Source: Companilactobacillus allii (GTDB taxonomy: Bacteria > Bacillota > Bacilli > Lactobacillales > Lactobacillaceae). Taken from it: 64,000 nt of DNA. Of this stretch, positions 56,451 to 64,000 are shown one piece after another (position 1 is the stretch's first letter; every line of letters begins with the position of its first letter). Location of the stretch: positions 186,001-250,000 of the forward strand of contig NZ_CP019323.1 in the NCBI RefSeq assembly GCF_001971585.1, in the 5' to 3' direction. The translations under genes and the position numbers were made by a program. The notes under the pieces are model-generated. The model had not been told where the DNA came from, made no database searches, and was given only the letters and a program-made list of their open reading frames with translations.

Positions 56451-56488
56451 AAAATATCAGTCCTATTATTTAATTTGTAAAACATAAA

Positions 56489-57676
56489 CTACTTACCAGA
56501 AATACGTAAGTCCTTCTTATCTAAGTAGCCTTTTCTCTTAAGCTGAACATAACCGAGAATAGCCACAACAGCACCAATTCCAGAAAGTAGGATTGGGCCA
56601 GTTGAACCACCGGCAACAGTAACTTTTTGAGCACCAATATTAGGATTACTCATTGTTATAGTTTGTCCAGTCATTGATGAAACACCAAGTTTACTCATAT
56701 CGATCTTAAACTCAGCCACACTCTTATTATCTACATTAGAAACATAACCAGTACCGACAGTCCCGTATTGATGGCCCTCATTAATATCGCCACCAGTAAG
56801 GCTGATCTTCTTACTTTCGCCAGAGCTTAGATTATTGCTGATATTGTCTGACCAAATATAGAATTTCTTGCCACCAATATCGAAGTTATAATCACCATAA
56901 CCCGGTACGGTACCATTCTTCATTTTGACATAGACGTATATATTATCACCGTCACTAGACATAGCAGTATAACCGTTATATCCTTCTGTCAAAGTCATGT
57001 TCTTCCAATCTTGATACTTACCATCAATATTAGTATTCAAATTATCATTATCATTACTTGCATTAACATCTGTAGGTGTATCACCTTTTTCATTTGTGTC
57101 ACCCTTATCGGTAACTACTCCAGTAGATGTTGTTGGACTTGTAATATTTGTTGACGTAGTAGCTGGGGTATTCCCAATACTATAGGCTCTTACTGAAACC
57201 TTTTGACTAGCTGATGAACTAGAATCATCAAACTTGCTTAGATCAATTCTGAATTCACCTACACCAGAACCATTATCTTGACTTACATAACCAGTACCGA
57301 CAGTTCCGTATTGGTCACCGCCATCCCATTTTCCACCAGTGAAACTAACTTGCTTAGAATCACCACTTGAACCATCAGAAGACTTAGATGACATATAATA
57401 ATCCTTGCCATTGATTGACAATACATACCCTGAACTCGGTACGTCACCGTATTGCATATGAACATAGATATCTGCATATTGTCCATCGCCAACTATGGCG
57501 ATACCACCATTATATCCAGTAGTTAGTTTGGTACTTTGCCAATCAGAATATTGACCATCGATTGCGATATTTGAACTAGTATCATCCGCATTAACTGTTG
57601 CAGAATTCGTAAACACTGTTAACCCTGACAAACCAAGTGCAAGTGCACCTACCATTATCATTTTGTGTAATTTCAT
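56489..57676 (-). CDS. Exported protein with exosortase-type (Firmicu-CTERM-like) C-terminal tail and duplicated CBM9/DOMON-like domain
   Basis: The 395-aa product starts at ATG 57676 (GAGGGGG upstream; a 12-codon longer frame lacks a site). The signal peptide ends at about residue 30 (VNA). Two homologous ~120-residue domains follow, each beginning IDGxYxDW, continuing with GYNG and ending QYGTVGTGYVS; the pattern resembles carbohydrate-binding CBM9/DOMON sheets. A Thr/Asn/Asp linker joins them. The C-terminal tail is AGGSTGPILLSGIGAVVAIL followed by KRKGYLDKKD: a short G-S-T-G-P motif, one hydrophobic helix and basic residues, with no LPxTG. It is the likely substrate of XrtG, encoded 39 bp downstream. 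Confidence 0.82.
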   Translation of the reverse strand: MKLHKMIMVGALALGLSGLTVFTNSATVNADDTSSNIAIDGQYSDWQSTKLTTGYNGGIAIVGDGQYADIYVHMQYGDVPSSGYVLSINGKDYYMSSKSSDGSSGDSKQVSFTGGKWDGGDQYGTVGTGYVSQDNGSGVGEFRIDLSKFDDSSSSASQKVSVRAYSIGNTPATTSTNITSPTTSTGVVTDKGDTNEKGDTPTDVNASNDNDNLNTNIDGKYQDWKNMTLTEGYNGYTAMSSDGDNIYVYVKMKNGTVPGYGDYNFDIGGKKFYIWSDNISNNLSSGESKKISLTGGDINEGHQYGTVGTGYVSNVDNKSVAEFKIDMSKLGVSSMTGQTITMSNPNIGAQKVTVAGGSTGPILLSGIGAVVAILGYVQLKRKGYLDKKDLRISGK

Positions 57677-57806
57677 AATATCAGTTTCCCCCTCTGAATA
57701 ATTATGAATCATATTTTATATTACTTTATATAATTATATCTATATTTATTTTAACGCTTTTTGTGCTCATACTAAAGGAACTTCGACCCTAAGTTGCAGT
57801 GAAAAC

Positions 57807-57893
57807 GCGTGCCAAAACACAATTTTTTCGTCCAGTCCAAAAAAGCCCTGCATTTACTTACGTAAATACCGGACTCAAAGGCTATCGCACCTT
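57807..57893. repeat. Long palindromic intergenic element, family 1, copy D (right arm decayed)
   Basis: Left end GCGTGCCAAAACAC and centre CATTTACTTACGTAAATACCGG match the family; the right arm is largely lost into the esterase 3' end. The left flank GCAGTGAAAAC is shared with copy C. Confidence 0.7.
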
Positions 57894-58772
57894 GTCAAAC
57901 TCTGCCTCAAAAAACTTCTGTTCATCATCATTACACTCACGAGCCAAGTCGTCACGCATATTGACATGGAATACATGACCACGAGGGTGGTCTTCATCAC
58001 CATAAATTTTGAATTCATGTTTAATATTAGAGTCACACAAGAATTGATCCATTCTGACTGCTTCATCATGTAAGAAGTCTTGATTGGCGGACATAACATA
58101 CAATGGTGGAACTGTTGCATCGATGTAATTTTGTGGTGTCATTTGTTCATGCATTTCTTTTTGTACCTTAGCAGTGAAATAAGATTCCACCGCACCTGAG
58201 ATTGCTCCCGGACGATTTAGGAAATATACGCCACAATTCATTGCAGCACCAAGAATGTTCACTTTATCAAGCTCTTTAAATCCAAACCAATCACGATAAT
58301 TGGTATTAGAATAGGCTGTCATAAATTGCAATACCATATTGCCACCGGCACTGTCACCTACAAGAAAGACACGGTTCAAATCAAGATTATATTCTTCAGC
58401 ATTTTCAGATACCCACTGCATAACCTTATCAGTATCTTGCAAAGCACCTGGGAACACTGTTTCTGGTGCTAGTCGATAATTGAAATTAACAAATGCAAAG
58501 CCACGCTTGGCCCAATCTAACCCATAGAATTGATAAGTCTCTTTGGTTCCATAGAAATACCCACCACCATGACAATTTACTATTACTGGTAACTTTCCGG
58601 GAGTGTTATTTGGTTCATACACGTCCAATAAATTTGAGACTCCAACAGGTCCATAACTAATATCGTTATAACGCTTAACACCCTTGGGATTAGTTGGTAA
58701 TCCTAGATCTCTGTGGTCGTCACTTTTCTTCCACTCTAAGCGCATTTTTCTAGCTTCTTCAAAATTATCCAT
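57882..58772 (-). CDS. Alpha/beta-hydrolase, HSL-family esterase
   Basis: A 296-aa carboxylesterase with the oxyanion-hole motif NCHGGGYFYG, the nucleophile elbow VGDSAGGN and a C-terminal DEDHPRGHVFH supplying Asp/His. It cleaves short acyl esters; the natural substrate is unknown. The ATG overlaps the stop of the AhpD-like gene by one base, so the two are coupled. It ends inside the palindromic element. Confidence 0.88.
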   Translation of the reverse strand: MDNFEEARKMRLEWKKSDDHRDLGLPTNPKGVKRYNDISYGPVGVSNLLDVYEPNNTPGKLPVIVNCHGGGYFYGTKETYQFYGLDWAKRGFAFVNFNYRLAPETVFPGALQDTDKVMQWVSENAEEYNLDLNRVFLVGDSAGGNMVLQFMTAYSNTNYRDWFGFKELDKVNILGAAMNCGVYFLNRPGAISGAVESYFTAKVQKEMHEQMTPQNYIDATVPPLYVMSANQDFLHDEAVRMDQFLCDSNIKHEFKIYGDEDHPRGHVFHVNMRDDLARECNDDEQKFFEAEFDKVR

Positions 58773-59125
58773 TATTTTTTGCCTTCACTACCTAATAATT
58801 CTTCCATTGCATCAAGTGCCGTACCACCGTATACATAGGCAGGTCCACCACTCATAACAATCGCTGTATTAACTGTCTCGACTATCTCTTCTCTAGTTGC
58901 TCCAGCCTTGATTGCATTACGTAAATGATCAAGGATACATCCCTCACAGCGAATCGAAATTGCTACACACAAACACATTAACTCCTTTGACTTATGAGGT
59001 AGTGCGCCGTCTTTTAATGCTGAAGCGTGTAAGCTCAAAAAGTCCTTACCCGGTTCACCTGACATCTCTGTTAACAAACCATAGTTTTGTGAAATCTTGT
59101 CTAACTTCTCTTTATAATATGCCAT
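58772..59125 (-). CDS. Carboxymuconolactone decarboxylase/AhpD-like protein
   Basis: A 117-aa all-helical protein with the AhpD redox motif CEGCILDHLRNAIKAGATREE: Cys60, Cys63 and the adjacent His67. Members act as peroxidase-linked or thiol-redox proteins or as decarboxylases. It pairs with the downstream esterase, a frequent combination in lactobacilli; the joint pathway is unknown. Confidence 0.85.
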   Translation of the reverse strand: MAYYKEKLDKISQNYGLLTEMSGEPGKDFLSLHASALKDGALPHKSKELMCLCVAISIRCEGCILDHLRNAIKAGATREEIVETVNTAIVMSGGPAYVYGGTALDAMEELLGSEGKK

Positions 59126-59198
59126 TAGTCAATTCTCCCATATTCGTTTAGTTCCATGATATCGCTTACAGAAAAATATGCAAAAAAAACAACGACAA

Positions 59199-60005
59199 TT
59201 AAGCCGCCGCTTTTGCTCTATTTGCTTTATCAACCTCACTGATTTTGGCATAAAATGCTGCCAAAGTAAGTTGCTCATAGGGATGCAACCAGATCGATAA
59301 AATTTCATGTGTCATTAAATTAACAATTTCCCATAATAAAAATTCAAAACAGATGAAGAACAATGTTGTCTTGTGTCCACGCATCAATCTTGAGCTCTTT
59401 GCTAAACTCAAGAAGGTTGCACGAATCGACCAAGTCTTATTCTTATCCACATCATCCTTCAAAATATAAAAGCTCTGACTAAAAATAAGAAAGAACCAAA
59501 TACCAGGAATAATGTACAGTGATAATCCAGCTTCAACGAATACACCAAGCATTGCTGTAATGAACAAAACTGGGAAGAAAAATCTACTACTGAAAACTTG
59601 TAGACTATCCTTCAAAGCATTGATCTCTAAATTTGGGTGACGCATTTTATCTAGCATTGTATATCCAACTCCTGTACAGACAAGTACGAAGAAAAATAAA
59701 AACGCAAAGATAATAACGCTACTACCCGGAGTCAAGCTAAGTGCATATTTAGTAGCTGCAGATGGATCATTAGCCATTTGTTGGGAAATCTCGCTTAAAC
59801 GTTCACTGGCTTCTTGTGGATTACTAAAACTAACGCCCAATTCGCCTAGCCATGAATTATAGATTCTAGTTCCAAAATACATAGCAACCAAACGCATCAG
59901 GATGGGAAAAATATTCAAAGCAACATTTCCCTTGATATCCTTGAGGAAGGTACGCATTGCCAATCTTCTAACTTCTAAGGAGTTTACCCTTTTATAATTA
60001 TTCAT
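59199..60005 (-). CDS. DUF975 family membrane protein
   Basis: A 268-aa integral membrane protein with about five TM segments, starting with the cytoplasmic VRRLAMRTFLKDIKGN region typical of DUF975 and ending with a large helical domain. Family of unknown function. It lies 61 bp downstream of the DUF4097 gene on the same strand and may belong to the padR operon. Confidence 0.75.
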   Translation of the reverse strand: MNNYKRVNSLEVRRLAMRTFLKDIKGNVALNIFPILMRLVAMYFGTRIYNSWLGELGVSFSNPQEASERLSEISQQMANDPSAATKYALSLTPGSSVIIFAFLFFFVLVCTGVGYTMLDKMRHPNLEINALKDSLQVFSSRFFFPVLFITAMLGVFVEAGLSLYIIPGIWFFLIFSQSFYILKDDVDKNKTWSIRATFLSLAKSSRLMRGHKTTLFFICFEFLLWEIVNLMTHEILSIWLHPYEQLTLAAFYAKISEVDKANRAKAAA

Positions 60006-60066
60006 TAATATCCCTCACAGTACCGAATATTATAACATATCGCTAGTGAGTTTCTACTTGATAGAC

Positions 60067-61002
60067 TTATTTACCGTTGACTTTGATCGAACCATTATCA
60101 GTTTGAACCTTTAGTAGATCATCTGAATCAGGATTATTTTGATAACTCTTACCTTTTGATTCACCATAATAAGTGACATTTCCATTAACAGTCAACAGAT
60201 CTATGCCTTGTACATCAACTGTATCAGCTGAAAAACTTCCATTTTTCATTTTGAAGTTATTCGCACCTTTTAGAGTTGAATCCTTAATATCAGCATGACC
60301 ATTATCAGTTTCAAAAGTTAGATTATCTAGAATTCCCTTATCAACATCCAAATCAACATTGTGTGTATTGATTATAGAATTCTTAATTGTTCCTTCAGAA
60401 AAAGTGATATTCGAATTATTTGATTCATTTAATTCAAAGTTCTCAACATCACTACGTACAAATTCCAAATAGCTCGACTCCAAATCAATATTCTTAGCGT
60501 TTTTAATCACTGAATCAGTGAACGTGATTGATCCATATGCACCACTAGAAACTTTAAGTTTATCAATATTTAATCCGTTAACATTCATATACAATTGATT
60601 CATATTCAGGTTCAATTCTTTAAGATTTGAACCACTTGGGACAGTTATCGTTATTTGAGGATTATTGTTGGATGATATACCGATAATATCCTTGTATTTA
60701 CCAAATTTGTTCCCAGTAATATACAAAGTACCATCAGAAACATAATAATCACTATTACGTAACTCATCACCATCTATTTGTATCTTATATTTATCACCAG
60801 TTTCAATATTTACAGAGTGAGCATCACTATCAACTTTTATTTTATTGAACTTGTGAAGTTTCTCAGTTTTATTTACTGACTTAGATATTTTGAAACCATG
60901 ATTCCACAAGACAGTGGTCTCAGCGTGCATAGCCACTCCACCGCCAAGTAAAATAGCACCAAGTATGATCAAATATAATCCCATCACAAAATACTTACGC
61001 AT
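60067..61002 (-). CDS. DUF4097-type beta-helix envelope protein
   Basis: A 311-aa protein with one N-terminal TM helix (VMGLYLIILGAILLGGGVAM) and an extracytoplasmic repetitive beta-rich part (repeated ...NIDLESSY, FELNESNNSNITF, LLTVNGNVTYY) typical of DUF4097 adhesin-like domains. ATG 61002 with GGAGG 9 nt upstream is the start. It overlaps the DUF1700 gene by 8 bp. Likely an envelope-stress response component, by analogy with PadR-DUF1700-DUF4097 operons. Confidence 0.78.
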   Translation of the reverse strand: MRKYFVMGLYLIILGAILLGGGVAMHAETTVLWNHGFKISKSVNKTEKLHKFNKIKVDSDAHSVNIETGDKYKIQIDGDELRNSDYYVSDGTLYITGNKFGKYKDIIGISSNNNPQITITVPSGSNLKELNLNMNQLYMNVNGLNIDKLKVSSGAYGSITFTDSVIKNAKNIDLESSYLEFVRSDVENFELNESNNSNITFSEGTIKNSIINTHNVDLDVDKGILDNLTFETDNGHADIKDSTLKGANNFKMKNGSFSADTVDVQGIDLLTVNGNVTYYGESKGKSYQNNPDSDDLLKVQTDNGSIKVNGK

Positions 61003-61657
61003 TATTTTTGTCCTCCTTGCTTGGTCTCTTTCTTCCATATAATAGTTTCTTACCGATCCAACGGAAGAAAATAACCACAACTTGGAAGAACCATTTGAAC
61101 ATCGCAATAACTATAGGAATTAAGAAGAAGTCAATTCCCAAAGCTATTAGACCTCCACCGACATAAAACAGTGTAGTGGCAAATGATTGAGTGATAACTG
61201 ATATTCCTACAAATATAGCTCCGATTCCCAAGATAGCTGAAAGTGCTACTAAGAATACAAACAACAAGACTCCAAAAATTGCCATACCGACTACAACTGC
61301 TAACATAATGAGCAATACAACAGCAAATGGAATAGCCACTGGTGTCGCAAATAATCCTAAGATAATCAGCCATATCATGCGGACATTTTTCTTAGCTTTT
61401 TGCTCTGTAGGAATATTACCATTATCAACATTTTGATAATCTTCTTCTGACATCTTAATAGAATAATCAGTTAGAACCTTTCTAGCCAAATGCTTAGGTG
61501 TTCCCAGTTCATTGATTATTTTATCTGATGTATCAAGTTTTGCATCGATAATAAATTCTCGATAAAATTCCAAGACATCTTTTCGCTCATCCTCATCTAG
61601 TTGTCCCAGATAAACTTCAAACTCATTGATGTATGATTCAACAACTTTAGTTTCCAT
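60995..61657 (-). CDS. DUF1700 family membrane protein
   Basis: 220 aa. The N-terminal ~75 residues form the DUF1700 cytoplasmic helical domain (YINEFEVYLGQLDEDERKDV, ELGTPKHLARKVL), followed by TM helices (residues 90-200) and a basic tail. ATG 61657 has GGAGGG 6 nt ahead. It overlaps padR by 11 bp and the DUF4097 gene by 8 bp, so the three are cotranslated. Confidence 0.8.
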   Translation of the reverse strand: METKVVESYINEFEVYLGQLDEDERKDVLEFYREFIIDAKLDTSDKIINELGTPKHLARKVLTDYSIKMSEEDYQNVDNGNIPTEQKAKKNVRMIWLIILGLFATPVAIPFAVVLLIMLAVVVGMAIFGVLLFVFLVALSAILGIGAIFVGISVITQSFATTLFYVGGGLIALGIDFFLIPIVIAMFKWFFQVVVIFFRWIGKKLLYGRKRPSKEDKNNA

Positions 61658-61964
61658 CGTTTCCCTCCAAAATAATATCTGTTGCCTCGCGTAATTCTTT
61701 CCAATTTGCACGAATTCTAGTTAATTCATCCAGACCAAGCTCAGTGATCTTGTAATATCTCCGGTTACGTCCTTCATAGGCTTGATCATATGTCTCTAAC
61801 CAACCCATCTTTTTTAACCGTCTGAGAATTGGATACATGGTCGATTCTGAAATAGGGAATACCTTTTGCACTTCCCTAGTAATCGCATATCCGTAGTAAT
61901 CTTCTCGAGTTAGTAAGGACAGGACTGAGCCCTCAAGAATCTCAGTTGATACTTGAATTGCCAT
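61647..61964 (-). CDS. PadR-family transcriptional regulator
   Basis: A 105-aa winged-helix protein starting QVSTEILEGSVLSLLTREDYYGYAI with ESTMYPILRRLKKMGWLE as the recognition part, typical of short PadR (LadR/YqjI-like) repressors. First gene of an envelope operon; probably autoregulated through the repeated sites just upstream. GAGGAG precedes the ATG. Confidence 0.9.
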   Translation of the reverse strand: MAIQVSTEILEGSVLSLLTREDYYGYAITREVQKVFPISESTMYPILRRLKKMGWLETYDQAYEGRNRRYYKITELGLDELTRIRANWKELREATDIILEGNDGN

Positions 61965-61982
61965 ATTATCTCCTCATTTCTT

Positions 61983-62011
61983 AATACTATACGAAGTTAC
62001 AATACTATACG
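61983..62011 (-). promoter_or_regulatory. Candidate PadR operator
   Basis: Two direct copies of CGTATAGTATT on the minus strand (62011-62001 and 61993-61983), 18 bp apart, 19-47 bp upstream of the padR start codon. The distal copy overlaps a TATACGACGTATA palindrome. Confidence 0.5.
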
Positions 62012-62083
62012 TCGTATAATATGGTTGCATACATAATATACCGCAGCATATATTGTAAGTCAATAACTCATTCAAATTAATTC

Positions 62084-62112
62084 TTGACAATATATAATTT
62101 TGGCTTTATCAT
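62084..62112 (+). promoter_or_regulatory. Promoter of the T-box/ABC transporter transcript
   Basis: -35 TTGACA (62084-62089), 17-bp spacer, -10 TATCAT (62107-62112). Confidence 0.75.
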
Positions 62113-62129
62113 TGTTTCAACATTTAAAC

Positions 62130-62386
62130 ACGTACAAAAACGACGACAGAAGAGTAATTTGTTAAGTTGGTTCAGAGAGTTGACGGTGGTGCAAGTCAAT
62201 CCATTTAGTGAATGAAACACATCTGTAAGTTGAATAACTGAAGTCATAGTAAGTTATTTCGGTAGTCCCGTTACCACTGAAGTTATTTAATAACTTTTTG
62301 AGTCTAATACCGTGAGATATTAGAAATCAGAGGTGGTACCGCGAAATTCGCCCTCTTAGTCTTTTTGGCTAAGAGGGCTTTTTTAT
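62130..62386 (+). promoter_or_regulatory. T-box riboswitch controlling the amino-acid ABC transporter
   Basis: Stem I: the lower helix CAGA/TCTG encloses a specifier loop with AGTA on the 5' side and GAAACACA on the 3' side. A 10-bp helix ATTTGTTAAG/TTTAGTGAAT and a distal arm GTTGAC/GTCAAT with GGTGGTGCAA follow. The T-box AGAGGTGGTACCGCG is at 62330-62344 and the terminator GCCCTCTTAG/CTAAGAGGGC plus T6 ends at 62385. Reading the specifier next to the final A gives CAC (His), but see the finding on the discriminator base. Confidence 0.85.
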
Positions 62387-62402
62387 ATCACAATTACAAT
62401 AA

Positions 62403-62495
62403 CTTCCTGAGGTTAATGTCGTAAGATATTAACGAATCAGAGGTGGAATCACGATACGTCGTCCTCTTAGTCTTTTGGCTAAGGGGATTTTTTTG
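62403..62495 (+). promoter_or_regulatory. Second, partial T-box (antiterminator/terminator half only)
   Basis: A diverged copy of 62296-62385: TTAATGTCGTAAGATATTAA stem, AGAGGTGGAATCACG box, and terminator CCTCTTAG/CTAAGGGG plus T7. No stem I precedes it. Confidence 0.8.
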
Positions 62496-62524
62496 TAGGT
62501 TTTAATTTAAGGGGAGGAATCAAC

Positions 62525-63178
62525 ATGAATTATATTTTTGAAATATTACCATCACTACTAAGTGGTACTGCAATGACACTTAAAATTTTCTTTTGGACTA
62601 TTATTTGTTCCCTTCCATTAGGAATCCTTGTTTCACTAGGAAGAAACTCAAAATTCAAACCACTAAGTTGGATCATTTCCTTTTATATCTGGGTGATGCG
62701 TGGAACTCCACTACTACTACAACTTATCTTCGTCTTTTATGGCCTACCAAACATGCCCTTCGCACATATTGTCTTCGAGCGATATGATGCAGCACTTTTT
62801 GCCTTTATCCTAAACTACACAGCCTACTTTGCTGAGATATTCCGTGGTGGTTTTGGTGCCATCAGTGAAGGCCAGTTTGAAGGTGCTAAGGTACTTGGAT
62901 TGAATTATTTCCAAACTATTAGGAAGATCATCGTTCCCCAAGTTGTCAAAATAGTCTTACCTTCAATTGGTAACGAAGTTATCAACTTGGTCAAAGATTC
63001 ATCATTAGTATACGTAATTGGATTAGGTGACCTACTTCGTGCCGGAAATATCGCCAGTTCCCGTGATGTCACTCTTGTACCGTTAGTATTAGTTGGTGTT
63101 ATCTATCTACTATTAACATTGGTATGTACTTGGATATTAAGATTGCTTGAAAAACGTTTCAGTTATTATAGAGATTAA
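62525..63178 (+). CDS. Polar amino-acid ABC transporter permease
   Basis: A 217-aa permease of the His/Glu/Gln/Arg family with about five TM helices. It starts with the GTAMTLKIFFWT segment and carries the EAA loop EGQFEGAKVLGLNYFQTIRK that contacts the ATPase. AAGGGGAGG lies 6 nt before the ATG. First gene of a three-gene uptake operon (permease, ATPase, binding protein), under T-box control, so the cargo is an amino acid. Confidence 0.92.
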   Translation: MNYIFEILPSLLSGTAMTLKIFFWTIICSLPLGILVSLGRNSKFKPLSWIISFYIWVMRGTPLLLQLIFVFYGLPNMPFAHIVFERYDAALFAFILNYTAYFAEIFRGGFGAISEGQFEGAKVLGLNYFQTIRKIIVPQVVKIVLPSIGNEVINLVKDSSLVYVIGLGDLLRAGNIASSRDVTLVPLVLVGVIYLLLTLVCTWILRLLEKRFSYYRD

Positions 63179-63193
63179 TGGGAGGAAAAACTT

Positions 63194-63835
63194 ATGCTTG
63201 AACTTAAAAATATTACAAAAAGTTTTGATGGCAAGACAATTTTAGATAACCTTAGCCTAGAGGTCAAAGACAACTCTATTTTGAGTATTGTTGGACCTTC
63301 AGGAGCTGGTAAAACAACGCTTCTTCGTTGTATTGCTGGTCTTGAAACTGTTGATTCCGGTTCATTTATCTTGAATGATAAGCCATTTGACCCTTCTGAT
63401 GAGACTTCCAAGGAACGTGTTGTTGGGGTGGTTTTTCAAGATTTCAACCTCTTCCCTCATCTATCTGTTATTGAGAACATCACACTAGCTCCAATGATGG
63501 TCCTAAAACAAGACAAAAATACAGCCAAACAAAAAGCTGAAGTAATCCTCAAACAATTGGAATTAGACGACTTAGCTAACCAATATCCATTCGAGTTATC
63601 TGGTGGTCAAAAACAACGTGTTGCTATTGCCCGTGCATTGGCTATGCAACCAAAGATTCTTTGTTACGACGAACCAACCTCAGCACTTGATCCTAGTTTG
63701 CGTGATGCTGTCGCTGAAGTTATTTTGAATTTGAAAAAGACAGGTATAACACAGATCGTCATCACCCATGATCCAGAATTCGCCAAAAAGATTGCCGATC
63801 AACTATTAGAAGTTAAACCAATTACTAACAAATAA
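63194..63835 (+). CDS. Amino-acid ABC transporter ATP-binding protein
   Basis: 213 aa with Walker A VGPSGAGKTT, Q-loop VFQDFNLFPH, signature LSGGQKQRVAIARAL, Walker B ILCYDEPTSALDP and H-loop VITHD. The family is the polar amino-acid importer ATPases (GlnQ/HisP type). GGGAGG precedes the ATG, 15 bp after the permease stop. Confidence 0.94.
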   Translation: MLELKNITKSFDGKTILDNLSLEVKDNSILSIVGPSGAGKTTLLRCIAGLETVDSGSFILNDKPFDPSDETSKERVVGVVFQDFNLFPHLSVIENITLAPMMVLKQDKNTAKQKAEVILKQLELDDLANQYPFELSGGQKQRVAIARALAMQPKILCYDEPTSALDPSLRDAVAEVILNLKKTGITQIVITHDPEFAKKIADQLLEVKPITNK

Positions 63836-63855
63836 TTAAGGGGGGTTAATATATT

Positions 63856-64000
63856 ATGAGAAAAAAACTAGTTTCACTCGTTGCCCTCTTAGCCAGCCTA
63901 ATCATGGTATTGAGTCTTAGTGGTTGTGGAAGTAAAAAGTCAATCGCGCAAGAAGCCAATACTGCAGACACTTGGAGTTCTATCAAGAAACGTGGACGAG
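63856..64000 (+). CDS. Amino-acid ABC transporter substrate-binding lipoprotein (N-terminal part)
   Basis: 48 codons before the window ends. The lipoprotein signal peptide MRKKLVSLVALLASLIMVLS ends with lipobox LSGC, then GSKKS and the start of a solute-binding domain (WSSIKKRGR, the usual opening of family 3 binding proteins). GGGGG precedes the ATG. It delivers the amino acid to the upstream permease. Confidence 0.88.
   Translation, partial: MRKKLVSLVALLASLIMVLSLSGCGSKKSIAQEANTADTWSSIKKRGR

Overview
The window looks like an ordinary chromosomal stretch of a low-GC lactic acid bacterium of the Lactobacillaceae. The evidence is the gene set and order (rpoE-pyrG-murA2, metG-tatD-rnmV-rsmA-veg, purR-glmU-prs), T-box leaders, a WxL surface protein, an LPQTxE-like sorting signal and DUF1934/DUF975/DUF4811 proteins. 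A Companilactobacillus-type organism is my guess from general knowledge, not something proven by the sequence.

Layout. 1-10.6 kb, mostly minus strand: cshA (cut by the window edge), murF, an MFS pump, rpmE2, an Lsa-type ABC-F gene behind an attenuator leader, murA2 with Asp at the catalytic Cys position, pyrG behind a GGGC-type leader, rpoE, DUF1934. 10.6-15.9 kb, plus strand: lipL, an HD phosphohydrolase, glpD behind a cre-like box, a YjbR-like protein, mscL. 16-31.8 kb, mostly minus strand: an oxidoreductase/SLC13 transporter pair, a 58-aa membrane peptide, prs-glmU, purR, the veg-rsmA-rnmV-tatD-metG block, a sirtuin, a HELYH protein, ppx and a FetAB-like ABC exporter. 32-49.4 kb: an OYE-family flavoenzyme, a WxL protein, a marR-MFS-DUF4811 operon, trpS with a T-box, HelD, membrane proteins, an acyltransferase, a sortase-anchored protein and a Tet(M)-like GTPase. 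49.4-50.9 kb: an AT-rich patch with a frame-disrupted PemK/MazF-like gene next to tRNA-Thr.

The most interesting locus is 52488-57676. It is a five-gene minus-strand operon encoding a surface protein with an exosortase-type C-terminal tail, the Gram-positive exosortase XrtG, a GT2 glycosyltransferase, a PTPS/QueD-like protein and a GT-C-like membrane protein. The family set has been recognised by comparative genomics; as far as I know the chemistry is unknown. 57.8-62 kb: an esterase/AhpD-like pair and a padR-DUF1700-DUF4097(-DUF975) envelope operon. 62-64 kb: an amino-acid ABC transporter behind a T-box whose 3' half is duplicated in tandem.

A second theme is non-coding. At least seven copies or fragments of about 110-130 bp long palindromes (two related families) sit at gene 3' ends, mostly between convergent genes. 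Their arms differ between copies while remaining complementary. They probably act as bidirectional terminators, and several fragments are 5' half-copies placed just upstream of a full copy.
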